From positions 19,898 through 83,897 of the forward strand of contig JBGTNL010000081.1 in NCBI GenBank assembly GCA_041743085.1: DNA of 64,000 nt, read 5' to 3'. The first letter of the stretch is position 1. Each line of letters starts with the position of its first letter. Positions 1 to 9,260 of the stretch are shown here, piece by piece. The translations under genes were made by a program, and so were the position numbers. The DNA comes from JAFMPW01 sp041743085. GTDB taxonomy: Bacteria; Bacteroidota; Bacteroidia; Flavobacteriales; Flavobacteriaceae. Below the pieces are notes generated by a model. That model ran no database searches and had not been told where the DNA came from. It saw nothing but the letters and a program-made list of their open reading frames with translations.

Positions 1-882
1 CAGTATCCTATCCGCCATCCGGCTGGGATGGAACACGTCTATGGCGTCCATTTTTTCACCCGTTCCAATAAATTTAATCGGCTTATCGACCACAGATTTG
101 ATAGAAATAGCTGCTCCCCCTCTTGTATCCCCATCCAATTTGGTAAGGATCACCCCGTCAAAATTCAATACATCATTAAAAGCCTTGGCTGTGTTCACGG
201 CATCCTGCCCGGTCATGGAATCAACTACAAATAAGGTTTCCTGTGGCTGGACCGCGTCCCTGATATTGGCAATTTCGGTCATCATTTGTTCATCTACCGC
301 CAAACGACCCGCGGTGTCAATGATCACCACATTGTGCCCATTGGCTTTGGCGTAAGCTACCCCTGCCCTGGCCAGGGAAACAGGATCCGTATTTTCCTTA
401 TCGGAATATACAGACACACCTACCTGTTCTCCAACAACATGCAGCTGGTCAATAGCGGCAGGGCGGTACACGTCACAGGCTACCAGCAACGGATTTTTAG
501 CTTTCTTTTTCTTGAGAAAATTTGCAAGTTTGGCCGAAAAGGTAGTTTTACCGGAGCCTTGTAAACCAGACATAAGGATTACAGAAGGATCTCCGGAAAG
601 GTTAATTCCCTCGGAATCCCCACCCATAAGTTCCGTCAGCTCGTCTTTTACAATTTTGACCATTAGCTGACCCGGTTGCAGGGTGGTGAGTACGTTCTGG
701 CCCAGGGCTTTTTCCTTAACCTTATTGGTGAACTCCTTGGCTATTTTAAAATTGACATCGGCATCGAGCAGTGCCCTTCTCACTTCCTTAGTGGTCTCCG
801 CCACATTGATCTCGGTGATCTGTCCATGTCCTTTCAGCACATGAAGCGCTTTATCTAACTTCTCACTTAAATTATCAAACAT
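1..882 (-). CDS. ffh: Signal recognition particle protein Ffh, N-terminal 294 codons (cut by window edge)
   Basis: GTPase subunit of the signal recognition particle, which binds signal sequences of nascent membrane proteins and docks with FtsY. The visible part starts at the ATG complement at 880-882 and begins MFDNLSEKLDKAL, a typical Ffh helical N domain. The G domain follows: P-loop GLQGSGKTT near residues 107-114, then CDVYRPAAIDQ, DTAGRLA, and TKLDGDTRGGAA. The end of the G domain and the methionine-rich M domain lie outside the window, so the gene is partial only because of the window edge. No frameshift is visible. FtsY and FlhF share the GTPase fold, but the N-terminal sequence fits Ffh. 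Confidence 0.95.
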   Translation of the reverse strand, partial: MFDNLSEKLDKALHVLKGHGQITEINVAETTKEVRRALLDADVNFKIAKEFTNKVKEKALGQNVLTTLQPGQLMVKIVKDELTELMGGDSEGINLSGDPSVILMSGLQGSGKTTFSAKLANFLKKKKAKNPLLVACDVYRPAAIDQLHVVGEQVGVSVYSDKENTDPVSLARAGVAYAKANGHNVVIIDTAGRLAVDEQMMTEIANIRDAVQPQETLFVVDSMTGQDAVNTAKAFNDVLNFDGVILTKLDGDTRGGAAISIKSVVDKPIKFIGTGEKMDAIDVFHPSRMADRIL

Positions 883-1050
883 CGTCTTGCATTATTTACG
901 GGAAATGCAAATTTAAGAATATGAACGGGATGAAGGAAGTTCTGGCCGAGAAATATAAACGGAAAAAGGGCAGCTCCAGTGGAAACTGCCCTTTTAGCAA
1001 AATGTGGGGCAAATAGGGGTTTTGTTAACCTGTTCCCTCAGGTGCGGGGT

Positions 1051-2811
1051 TTACTTTTTTTCAAATACCAGGGTGCTGATGCTGCCGTCACCACTGATAT
1101 CCTTCAACTCTACCCGGGCATTAGTAATAGATACGAAATCCCAGTCATCCGTAAGTTCACCAAGCGGATCTACATCTCCAACGTTAAGATATACTTTTAA
1201 CTTACTGTCACTGTTTCTGATCACTCTCCAAACACCGGGCGAGGTGGGGCCCGTCTGGGATGTTGTAACTGCGATCATATGATCGGTTTGGAAATCGAAG
1301 GTATACGCTGTATAATTATCCGTTTCATCCGTATCACCATCTGTATACTTAGCTACGAGCCATTCTCCTGCCATCATAACGTTTCGAATCTCAACGACAT
1401 CACCATCGGCATTATTATCGTCACAAACCCGTTGCAGGAACAACTCATAATCCGTACCGGGAATTTCAAATTTTAAACGATCATCCCTAAGGTCTGTCAA
1501 GGGCCATTCAAAACTTACTCCGGGCTCATCACCCATGACTATGGCCATTACCAATCTTCCCTGGGCATTCGCCGTGATCTCCCAGGTTCCCTGAGAAACG
1601 ACATCACCTTTAGTTAAGGTAACCACACCCTGGGCCATGAAATTGAATTCGTATCCTAAAAGTCTTCTTATTTCTACATCATCAACCTTCACTTTTTTGA
1701 TGATCCAGCTGCATTCCTGTAAAATTTCCCTAAGGGTATTGGGTTCTGTATTGAACACGTCACAGGTACTTGTCATGATGATCTTGTTACCTCCTTCGGC
1801 GTAAAGCTTAATCACCCCTTCTTTGATCTCATAGACAAACCAATCCAGGTTAAAGTCTACCAGGACATCAAATTCAAGTTTCAGAAGTACATGTCCATCG
1901 GCTACCCTTGTAGTCCATGCCCCGGTAAGGCTGTTCCCCAATCTGTCCACTACGGTTACTTCACCATCCTCCGTAAAGTTCATCAAATACTCAAAGTATT
2001 GGTCCGTTTGGTTCACCTCGTCGCGTTGCACCTCATTGATCAACCACGGGCATTCTACCAACAGATTCTCCAACCGCTCCTGATCAAAATCGTCATCATT
2101 ATGATCGTTATCGTCATCCTCATCACAGGCATCTTTCGCCATTTCAATGGCATTTGAGAGTTCCGCATTGTTATTTACCTGAACTTCCGTACCATCATAA
2201 AGCTGAAGCGAAACAGGAAAATCAATACTGATAAGGTCATTTTCACCCAATCCGGCGAAGAATCTTCGCATTTCCAGATCACTGTCTACGGTGACACTAC
2301 CTGTTTGTTCCGCATTGATATCGAAAGTATACAGCGTTATCGGATACACAAAATCAATACATTCAATATCATCATCATCTCCACCTTCTATGCACTCTTC
2401 AGCCAATTCGCGAAGATCATCAATACCGTTAATAACAACCTCGGCGTAATTACCTATAGTAACTGTTATAGGGAAAATAATATCCAGAATATCCTCATCA
2501 TCCTCCAGGGCATCAAAAATTTCCTCAATTAAGTGAAGGTCTTCCTTAGAATCGATCGTAATTTCAACCCCGTTTACTTCAACTGTATAGGGAAAACGGA
2601 TAGCAAAACAACTAGCCCCATCCACGATATTATCGTAGGATCCGTCATTGGAGGAGGTGTTTTCAATAAGTTTTGCAGTTGTGGAATTGGCAGTAATTGT
2701 TTCCTTGTCATCTATTTCGGGCAATGGCTCGAACTCCGTTTGACAAGCGGTAAACGACAGTGCCATCATAAGTAGTAATGTGTACACTGAATAATGAAAA
2801 AACTTTTTCAT
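1051..2811 (-). CDS. Modular surface lipoprotein: four short N-terminal repeats plus three lipocalin-like repeats
   Basis: No named family recognised. The start is set at the ATG at 2811 (MKKFFHYSVYTLLLMM) because it gives a signal peptide with lipobox SFTAC (Cys23); an upstream start would add nine unlikely residues. After the lipobox come four tandem units opening FPYTVEV, FPITVTI, YPITLYT and FPVSLQL, each with a short beta stretch and a helix. They are separated by Asp-rich linkers (EGGDDDDIE, DEDDDNDHNDDD) that could bind calcium. The C-terminal half holds three units resembling lipocalin-like domains, each starting with an L..L..C.W.I/V or M..GEW pattern and ending in a beta strand with Cys or FEKK. 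It is divergent from a sigma/FecR/TonB-receptor operon, which suggests a co-regulated outer-membrane lipoprotein; that role is inference. Confidence 0.8.
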   Translation of the reverse strand: MKKFFHYSVYTLLLMMALSFTACQTEFEPLPEIDDKETITANSTTAKLIENTSSNDGSYDNIVDGASCFAIRFPYTVEVNGVEITIDSKEDLHLIEEIFDALEDDEDILDIIFPITVTIGNYAEVVINGIDDLRELAEECIEGGDDDDIECIDFVYPITLYTFDINAEQTGSVTVDSDLEMRRFFAGLGENDLISIDFPVSLQLYDGTEVQVNNNAELSNAIEMAKDACDEDDDNDHNDDDFDQERLENLLVECPWLINEVQRDEVNQTDQYFEYLMNFTEDGEVTVVDRLGNSLTGAWTTRVADGHVLLKLEFDVLVDFNLDWFVYEIKEGVIKLYAEGGNKIIMTSTCDVFNTEPNTLREILQECSWIIKKVKVDDVEIRRLLGYEFNFMAQGVVTLTKGDVVSQGTWEITANAQGRLVMAIVMGDEPGVSFEWPLTDLRDDRLKFEIPGTDYELFLQRVCDDNNADGDVVEIRNVMMAGEWLVAKYTDGDTDETDNYTAYTFDFQTDHMIAVTTSQTGPTSPGVWRVIRNSDSKLKVYLNVGDVDPLGELTDDWDFVSITNARVELKDISGDGSISTLVFEKK

Positions 2812-2892
2812 AACGATTTGGATTTTTTGTTCGTACAACTTTAAAACAATTATCTTTTAAAATACCCTACCCTTTTATTGATTTTTTTCAAA

Positions 2893-2900
2893 TATCTTTG
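2893..2900 (+). promoter_or_regulatory. Candidate -7 element (TATCTTTG) upstream of the ECF sigma gene
   Basis: TATCTTTG fits the Bacteroidetes -7 consensus TAnnTTTG and lies 30 bp before the sigma-factor ATG at 2931. A -33 TTTG at the usual 19-bp distance is not obvious. The upstream sequence is T-rich with a TTG 12 bp away. It sits in the divergent space shared with the lipoprotein gene. Confidence 0.4.
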
Positions 2901-2930
2901 GAAGCGATCAACGTCTTCAACCCATAGAAA

Positions 2931-3428
2931 ATGGACAACGTATGCGAGGAGCAAGTGTTCAGTTCCCTCTTTAAAGCTAATTCCAAAACGGTTTATAACT
3001 ATATATATTATAAGTATGGCAATGAAGAGAAGGCCTATGATGCTGTACAGGAGGCTTTTGTTAAGTTGTGGGAGAACTGTGCCAAGGTGAGTCCGGATAA
3101 GGCAAAATCCTATGTGTATACGGTCGCAAATAATTTGTATCTGAATGTACTCAAGGCCGAAAAGGTCCGTTTAAAATATGCGGCCAAGTCTCTCCGCACC
3201 ACTAATGAGTCGCCTGAGTACGTGTTGGAGGAAAAGGAATTTAAGGAGAAGCTAGATAGGGCTTTGGACAGCTTGCCGGAAAACCAGCGAACCACCTTTC
3301 TTTTAAACCGGATCGATGGGAAAAAGTACGCCGAAATCGCAGAAATGGAAGGAATAAGTGTAAAAGCCGTAGAAAAAAGAATGCATTTGGCCCTAAAAAC
3401 GATACGGGAACAGATTGACGGCATCTGA
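2931..3428 (+). CDS. ECF-type RNA polymerase sigma factor (FecI-like, Bacteroidetes sigma-70 family)
   Basis: Directs RNA polymerase to a small regulon, probably the adjacent receptor and lipoprotein genes. The 165-residue length is usual for the group. Region 2 occupies about residues 9-70 (SSLFKANSKTVYNYIYY, then DAVQEAFVKLWENC). Region 4 occupies about residues 105-160 (LDSLPENQRTTFLLNRIDG, YAEIAEMEGISVKAVEKRM), a clear helix-turn-helix. The following gene, 104 bp downstream, is a FecR anti-sigma factor, and then comes a TonB receptor with an STN domain: the classical FecI-FecR-FecA order. The sigma factor is expected to be held inactive by the FecR protein until the receptor senses its ligand. 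Confidence 0.93.
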   Translation: MDNVCEEQVFSSLFKANSKTVYNYIYYKYGNEEKAYDAVQEAFVKLWENCAKVSPDKAKSYVYTVANNLYLNVLKAEKVRLKYAAKSLRTTNESPEYVLEEKEFKEKLDRALDSLPENQRTTFLLNRIDGKKYAEIAEMEGISVKAVEKRMHLALKTIREQIDGI

Positions 3429-3532
3429 AAGGTTTAATGTTTAAGGCTAAGAAAGGCAAAACCTGGAAATTTATACCTTAGAGGTAGGGTTTTTTTGTAG
3501 TAAATTGTTATAATGGTGTAAAGCTGGAAATC

Positions 3533-4444
3533 ATGAAAGAGAATTATTTAGCAAAATGGCTTAACAACGAGCTTTCAGAGGCAGAATTGGCGGAATTTGA
3601 GAAAACCGCTGAATATGCCACCTATAAGAAAATTTTGGCGGTTACGGACACCATGAAAGCGCCCGATTTTGATGTTGAGAAAGCCCTGGAGGATCTCAGG
3701 AACAAGCAACCGCAAAAAAGCGGCAAAGTGGTACAACTGAATCCTATGCGTAAGGTATTGCGCGTAGCTGCTGCGATTGCGGTGATCTTTTTGGTTTCTT
3801 ATTTCTATTTGAATTCACTTGATGAAACAGTGACAACACAATTCGCAGAAAGGACTGAGGTCACCCTACCGGATGCCTCGGAAATAATTTTAAATGCAGA
3901 TTCTGAAATATCCTACAGCGAAAAACAATGGAATAAAAAGCGAAATGTAGCTCTCGATGGAGAAGCGTTTTTCAAAGTTGCAAAAGGCAAAAAGTTTACC
4001 GTAGCTACGGATGACGGTTTAGTCACTGTTTTAGGAACTCAATTCAATGTGGAGAATAGAAAGAACTTCTTTGAGGTAACCTGTTATGAAGGACTCGTAA
4101 GCGTGACTTATAAGGGCGAGGAAACAAAATTACCGGCAGGAAATTCTTTTATGGCGGTCAATGGGAAAATTCAGGATGCCGATGCACCAAATTCAAAGGT
4201 GCCTTCATGGATGAACAGTGAAAGTACCTTTAAGAGTATCCCCCTGGAATATGTGCTTGCTGAATTCCAGCGACAATTCGATATTCAGATCGAAACTCAA
4301 AATATTGATCTTAAACAACATTTTACAGGCACTTTTAGCAACACAAACATAAAATTGGCGTTACAAAGTATTAGTACTCCTTCTCAGATAAAGTTTAAAT
4401 TAGAGGAGAACAAAGTGCTATTTTATGCCGAAAACGCCCCGTAA
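3533..4444 (+). CDS. FecR-type anti-sigma factor with DUF4974 C-terminal domain
   Basis: Inner-membrane regulator relaying the state of an outer-membrane receptor to the ECF sigma factor. A cytoplasmic anti-sigma stretch (LAKWLNNELSEAELAEFE) fills residues 1-70. A single membrane helix lies at about 74-93 (VLRVAAAIAVIFLVSYFYL). The periplasmic FecR domain follows from about 100 (ERTEVTLPDASEIILNADS, GEAFFKVAKGKKFTV, VTVLGTQFNV). The C-terminal DUF4974-like domain is at about 240-300 (FKSIPLEYVLAEFQRQF, FTGTFSNTNIKLALQSI). The gene overlaps the receptor gene by 20 bp, so the two are probably translationally coupled. Length of 303 is slightly short but complete. Confidence 0.93.
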   Translation: MKENYLAKWLNNELSEAELAEFEKTAEYATYKKILAVTDTMKAPDFDVEKALEDLRNKQPQKSGKVVQLNPMRKVLRVAAAIAVIFLVSYFYLNSLDETVTTQFAERTEVTLPDASEIILNADSEISYSEKQWNKKRNVALDGEAFFKVAKGKKFTVATDDGLVTVLGTQFNVENRKNFFEVTCYEGLVSVTYKGEETKLPAGNSFMAVNGKIQDADAPNSKVPSWMNSESTFKSIPLEYVLAEFQRQFDIQIETQNIDLKQHFTGTFSNTNIKLALQSISTPSQIKFKLEENKVLFYAENAP

Positions 4445-6956
4445 AAGTGTTATTGCATTCTGTTTGTTGCTCTTGCCTGCCTTCTTCATGAGCAGGGCAC
4501 AAGAGAATACAACCCCCCCTGCCACCAATCTTATACCTTATATACAGCAGCTGGAAAGCCGGTTTGAAGTTAAATTTTCATTTGTAGACGAAGATATACG
4601 CCCTATTACCATAACCGTTCCGGCAAGCGAAGAGCTGGATCCCATCCTTCGGAATATTGAGAATCAAACGCAACTCCTGATAAAAAAACTCAGTGCCCGC
4701 TACTACACTATCTCCAAGAGCAGTACAGTTGATATCTGTGCCCTGGTGCTGGACAATTTTGAGAAAAATACGGTAACAGGAGCATCCATAGAGGTCATTG
4801 GCAGTGGTATAACCGCCGTTACAGACCTTGACGGTAAATTTTCCCTTAACAATATTCCCAGAAAAGCTTCTATCCGGATAAAACATTTAGGATTTAAAAC
4901 CCAGTATGTTACCGCGGAGAAATTGGTTGGTCGAAATCCGTGCACCGTTATTTTGCTCGGTATCCATTATCAGCAACTGGATGAGGTGGTCGTCTTTAAA
5001 TTCCTGACCACCGGGCTGACAAAAGAACTGGATGCAAGTATCTTACTAAATACAAAAGATTTTGGCATTCTTCCCGGTCTTACGGAGCCCGATGTGCTCC
5101 ATACCGTGCAGGCGCTTCCGGGCATTAAGAGTATTGATGAAACAGTGTCCGATATCAATATCCGGGGAGGCACCAATGATCAGAACCTTATTCTGTGGGA
5201 TGGTATTAAAATGTACCAAAACGGGCATTTTTTCGGACTTATCTCTGCCTTTAATCCCTATCTGACAGACGAGGTGAGCGTAATTAAAAATGGCACCAGT
5301 GCGCAGTACGGGGATGGGGTAAGCGGCATTATTAACATGCAAACAAAAAACGAGATACAGGAGCAGTACTTTGGGGGTGCAGGATTCAACCTCATTAGCG
5401 GGGACGTTTACGGCCATACGCCAATTACCGAGAATCTCGCATTTCAATTTTCGGCAAGGCGTTCGGTAACGGATTTTCTCAATACCCCAACTTACGATCA
5501 ATTCTTTGAACGGGCTTTTCAGGATACCGAGGTACTGGATCGTGATGAAAATTTCTATTTCTATGATTTCACGGGAAAGGTACTGTATGATTTTAATGAA
5601 GACCAACAACTACGGCTCAGTTTTATTAATATCAACAACAATTTGGACTATATGGAAACCTCCGGGGATACCGGCAGGTCCAATCAAAGCAGCCTGGATC
5701 AAATGAACCTTTCTTTTGGAGGTGCCCTGGAAAGCAACTGGTCAGAAAAGTTCTCTACGAGTTTTAACGGCTACTACACCCAATATCATCTGGATTCCTG
5801 GAGCAGTTCCAACAACGGGGCACAGCAGCTGATACAGAAAAATGAGGTAAAAGAATCTTCTTTCAAGTTAAATTCAAATTACAGGCTTACCAATACCCTT
5901 AGCTGGCTCAATGGTTATCAGCATACCGAAGTAGGAATCACAAATACCACGGATGTAACGCAACCCCCGTTTAGCAACAATGCCAAAGGGGTTATAAGGA
6001 CCAATGCACTATATTCGGAATTAGGTTATGTTTCTCCCGATCTCAAATTCAGGGCCCGGGGAGGCGCACGTTTCAATTTTATAGAAAATGTGGATACATT
6101 TAGCAAATTCATTGCGGAACCGAGGGTCAACCTCAATTATACCTTTGCCGACTCCTACCGGCTGGAAATTCTTGGAGAATTTAAAAATCAGACCACAAAC
6201 CAGATCATTGATCTGGAACAGAATTTTTTGGGTATAGAAAAAAGAAGGTGGATACTTTCCGATGATGATTTACTTCCGGTTACCAAAAGCAAACAGGGTT
6301 CTTTGGGTTTAAATTACGACAGGGATAACTGGTATGCAAGCATGGAAGGCTTTTACAAAGAAGTGGACGGTATAAGTACGTCTACCCAGGGATTTCAAAA
6401 CCAGGGCCAGTTCAACGGCGAGATTGGAAAGTACGATGTGAAAGGGCTTGAATTCCTGATTAATCACAAAAGCGATTCCTTCAGTACCTGGCTGAGCTAT
6501 ACGCTAAATCACAATACCTACACTTTTGAGGATATTTCACCCAGCCGGTTCCCCAACAATCTGGATATACGGCATAACATCACTTTTGCCACGACCTATA
6601 CTTATAATGACCTTAAATTGGGAATTGGGGTGAACTACAGGGGCGGAAAACCGTTTACGGAACCCGTTGAGCCACCTAATTCTATTGATACCACGGTCTT
6701 TCCAAATGAAATAAATTTTAAAGAACCTAACAGCAACAGGCTTCCTGATTACCTCAGGGCCGATGCCTCTGCCATTTACGATTTTGACCTCAGCCCAACT
6801 TTCAAGGCCACCGCAGGGGCTTCGGTACTTAATGTTTTAAATAAGGGGAATATTCTGAACACATTCTACAGGCTAGACGATCAAAACGAAATAGAAAAAG
6901 TGGAAAGCATCTCACTTGGCCTTACCCCTAACGTGAGTCTCAGGGTGAGTTTTTAA
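4425..6956 (+). CDS. TonB-dependent receptor with secretin/TonB N-terminal signalling domain (FecA-like transducer)
   Basis: Outer-membrane beta-barrel importer that also signals. The signal peptide ends near residue 26 (MSRAQ). An STN domain (about 33-100, LIPYIQQLESRFEVKFSFV) would contact the periplasmic part of the FecR protein. A carboxypeptidase-regulatory-like domain follows (about 108-175, ICALVLDNFEKNTVTGASI). The plug is at about 215-320 (EPDVLHTVQALPGIKS, INIRGGTNDQNLILWDG, GVSGIINMQTK). The rest is a barrel ending in aromatic LTPNVSLRVSF. Length 843 is normal. No SusD partner is adjacent; instead the divergent lipoprotein at 1051-2811 may be the ligand-binding partner. The substrate cannot be read from sequence. 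Confidence 0.92.
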   Translation: MPKTPRKSVIAFCLLLLPAFFMSRAQENTTPPATNLIPYIQQLESRFEVKFSFVDEDIRPITITVPASEELDPILRNIENQTQLLIKKLSARYYTISKSSTVDICALVLDNFEKNTVTGASIEVIGSGITAVTDLDGKFSLNNIPRKASIRIKHLGFKTQYVTAEKLVGRNPCTVILLGIHYQQLDEVVVFKFLTTGLTKELDASILLNTKDFGILPGLTEPDVLHTVQALPGIKSIDETVSDINIRGGTNDQNLILWDGIKMYQNGHFFGLISAFNPYLTDEVSVIKNGTSAQYGDGVSGIINMQTKNEIQEQYFGGAGFNLISGDVYGHTPITENLAFQFSARRSVTDFLNTPTYDQFFERAFQDTEVLDRDENFYFYDFTGKVLYDFNEDQQLRLSFININNNLDYMETSGDTGRSNQSSLDQMNLSFGGALESNWSEKFSTSFNGYYTQYHLDSWSSSNNGAQQLIQKNEVKESSFKLNSNYRLTNTLSWLNGYQHTEVGITNTTDVTQPPFSNNAKGVIRTNALYSELGYVSPDLKFRARGGARFNFIENVDTFSKFIAEPRVNLNYTFADSYRLEILGEFKNQTTNQIIDLEQNFLGIEKRRWILSDDDLLPVTKSKQGSLGLNYDRDNWYASMEGFYKEVDGISTSTQGFQNQGQFNGEIGKYDVKGLEFLINHKSDSFSTWLSYTLNHNTYTFEDISPSRFPNNLDIRHNITFATTYTYNDLKLGIGVNYRGGKPFTEPVEPPNSIDTTVFPNEINFKEPNSNRLPDYLRADASAIYDFDLSPTFKATAGASVLNVLNKGNILNTFYRLDDQNEIEKVESISLGLTPNVSLRVSF

Positions 6957-7081
6957 CACATCCGACAAGACACCGCGAGGTGGCGAGAGGAGGAGTTTAA
7001 ACGGAATTAAAAAATTTCTTGAAACCGACTATCTCCGACGTAAACATCGGGGAATTATTAGATTAAATTTGTGATTCAGGG

Positions 7082-8866
7082 CTACATCCGGTCAGGGACC
7101 TCAATCCCCAATAACTCAAAAGCCGACTGAATCACCTCTCCTACTTTTCTGGAAAGTTGCACCCTGAAATTCCTCTTTTGTTCATCTGCTTCTCCCAGAA
7201 TTGAAACCTGCTGGTAAAACGAATTGAATTCCTTTACCAGGTCATAGGTGTAGTTGGCAATCAGGGCGGGACTGTAATTTTCCGCAGCCAGCTGAATTGT
7301 TTCGGGGAACAATTGTATTTGTTTAATCAGTTCTTTCTCCTTTTCATGGAGACCTTTGAGGTCCCCAAAGCCACTCAGGTTCTGGCCCATCTCCTCAGCC
7401 TTTCGCAAGATAGATTGTATCCTCGCATAAGTATACTGGATAAACGGTCCGGTATTCCCCTGAAAATCGACAGACTCCTCCGGATTGAACAGAATGCGTT
7501 TTTTAGGATCCACTTTCAGGATAAAATACTTTAACGCCCCCAGGCCTATCATCTGGTACAGGCGCTGTTTTTCCTCCTTCGAATAATCATCCAGCTTCCC
7601 CAGTTCTTCAGAGATTGCGGCGGCGGTACCGGTCATATCGTCCATAAGGTCATCGGCATCAACCACGGTACCCTCCCTGCTTTTCATCTTCCCGCTCGGA
7701 AGGTCTACCATCCCGTAGCTAAGATGGTATAAATGTTTTGCCCATGAAAATCCAAGTTTTTTCAGGATAAGGAACAACACCTTGAAATGATAGTCCTGTT
7801 CATTCCCTACGGTATAAACCATCCCGCCGATATCCGGATAATCTTTCACACGTTGTATAGCCGTGCCAATGTCCTGGGTCATGTAGACGGCGGTACCATC
7901 GGAGCGGAGCACAATTTTCTCATCCAGTCCTTCATCCGTAAGGTCTATCCAGACACTTCCGTCATCTTTTTTATAGAAAACCCCTTTTTTTAACCCATCT
8001 TCTACCACATCCTTCCCCAGCAGATACGTATTGCTTTCATAGTAGAGCTGGTCAAAATCAACGCCGAGATTTTTATATGTCTCATTAAAACCTTCATAGA
8101 CCCATCCGTTCATTTTCTTCCAGAGCGCTACCACTTCATCGTCCCCGGCTTCCCATTTTTGAAGCATCTCCTGCGCTTCTAACAACAGGGGTGCCTCCTT
8201 TTCAGCAACTGCCCTGGTTTTACCTTCCAGCATCATCGCGGCAACCTCCGATTTATAGGCCTTATCGAACGCCACATAATAATTCCCAACCAATTTGTCG
8301 CCCTTCAAACCACTATTGGCAGGGGTCTCTCCATTCCCCCATTTCTGCCAGGCCAGCATACTCTTACAGATATGAATGCCCCGGTCATTAATGATCTGGG
8401 TTTTGTACACTTTTTTTCCGGAGGCTTTAAGGATCTCCGCCACGGAATAGCCCAGTAAATTGTTCCGTATATGACCTAAATGCAAAGGTTTATTGGTATT
8501 AGGCGAAGAATATTCTACCATCACCCCTTCCTCCTCAGTAGCTGTTGAATGGCCAAAATGCTGCAGGTCTGTGATGGATTTGAAAAAATCAATGTAGGAG
8601 GTATCGTCAATAATAATATTCAGGAAACCTTTGATGACATTGAAGTCGGACACCTCACTGACCCCATCCTTGAGGTATTCGCCTAGCCGATTGCCTATCG
8701 TTTCGGGATTGCCTTTTATATAGCGAAGCATAGGGAACACAACCACTGTAATATCTCCCACAAAATCCTTTCGTGTGGGCTGAAATTCTACCGATGGTAG
8801 GTCCACTTCAAAAATGGATGCGACCGCCTCTTTTACTTTTGTGGTCAATACTTCCTGAATACTCAT
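7082..8866 (-). CDS. argS: Arginine--tRNA ligase
   Basis: Class I aminoacyl-tRNA synthetase charging tRNA-Arg in the cytoplasm. Full length at 594 residues. The N-terminal tRNA-recognition (Arg_tRNA_synt_N) domain covers about 1-90. The HIGH signature is HLGHIRNN at about 129-136, preceded by EYSSPNTNKPL. The KMSKS counterpart is GKMKSREGTVVDADDL, lacking the second canonical lysine arrangement as is usual for ArgRS. The C-terminal anticodon-binding DALR domain ends in FELLGIEVPDRM. It stands alone: the receptor gene upstream is convergent and the downstream-facing promoter side is decayed intergenic DNA. Confidence 0.98.
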   Translation of the reverse strand: MSIQEVLTTKVKEAVASIFEVDLPSVEFQPTRKDFVGDITVVVFPMLRYIKGNPETIGNRLGEYLKDGVSEVSDFNVIKGFLNIIIDDTSYIDFFKSITDLQHFGHSTATEEEGVMVEYSSPNTNKPLHLGHIRNNLLGYSVAEILKASGKKVYKTQIINDRGIHICKSMLAWQKWGNGETPANSGLKGDKLVGNYYVAFDKAYKSEVAAMMLEGKTRAVAEKEAPLLLEAQEMLQKWEAGDDEVVALWKKMNGWVYEGFNETYKNLGVDFDQLYYESNTYLLGKDVVEDGLKKGVFYKKDDGSVWIDLTDEGLDEKIVLRSDGTAVYMTQDIGTAIQRVKDYPDIGGMVYTVGNEQDYHFKVLFLILKKLGFSWAKHLYHLSYGMVDLPSGKMKSREGTVVDADDLMDDMTGTAAAISEELGKLDDYSKEEKQRLYQMIGLGALKYFILKVDPKKRILFNPEESVDFQGNTGPFIQYTYARIQSILRKAEEMGQNLSGFGDLKGLHEKEKELIKQIQLFPETIQLAAENYSPALIANYTYDLVKEFNSFYQQVSILGEADEQKRNFRVQLSRKVGEVIQSAFELLGIEVPDRM

Positions 8867-8888
8867 ATTCCTTGGTAATCTGAAGGTG

Positions 8889-8896
8889 CAAAACTA
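8889..8896 (-). promoter_or_regulatory. Candidate -7 element (TAGTTTTG) of argS
   Basis: Read on the minus strand the sequence is TAGTTTTG, matching TAnnTTTG, 22 bp before the argS ATG at 8866. The -33 half is not clear; a GTTG lies closer than usual. The rest of the gap up to 9483 holds a MITE and a pseudogene (listed separately) and otherwise nothing recognisable. Confidence 0.4.
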
Positions 8897-9054
8897 ATCA
8901 TTTTAGTACAACTTTATTTTGAAAAAACGAGACCTTTACGATCGACATAATGGATTGAACCAGCCCTGCCGAGGAGCGGAATCCCCTCGCGGTTGGACAG
9001 GAGGGTCCCTATTCCATATTGCTTTCAAAAAGACCAAGGTTTTAATTAACTTTA

Positions 9055-9221
9055 GGGCACCTCTAATAACTCTGTTTGTAATGGTAACGCAGGAATTTTT
9101 TTCGGATACAAGGCGCCAAAAGCGGAGTTTAGTCCCGATAGCCATCGGGGAGTATTTTGGTAACGAAGTAGCCGGGAAAAAGAACAAGTTGGCAACCAAA
9201 GTAGGGTTTTTAGAGATGCCC
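9055..9221. mobile_element. 167-bp MITE-like element with TTTA target duplication
   Basis: The element begins GGGCACCTCTAATAAC and its other end, read on the complement, begins GGGCATCTCTAAAAAC: 14 of the first 16 bases agree. It is flanked on both sides by TTTA (9051-9054 and 9222-9225), as expected for a 4-bp target-site duplication. It has no credible gene of its own, although a reading frame crosses it. Size, inverted ends and duplication make it a non-autonomous insertion element. The parent transposase family is not in the window; a 4-bp duplication would suit an IS5- or IS1182-like source, which is a guess. Confidence 0.75.
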
Positions 9222-9260
9222 TTTAAAGAAAAAAAGCGGTAAGGATAAAAACATCTACAG

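Noticed and set aside
1891..2775. Plus-strand frames antisense to the lipoprotein gene
   Set aside because: Shadow frames; rich in Ile and Tyr from complement of Asp/Glu codons.
6957..7081. Hairpin TCTCCGA/TCGGGGA between the receptor gene and argS as terminator
   Set aside because: The stem is only 7 bp and no T-run follows on either strand.
8919..9242. 107-codon frame on the plus strand across the MITE
   Set aside because: It runs through the MITE ends and across decayed DNA with no recognisable domain.
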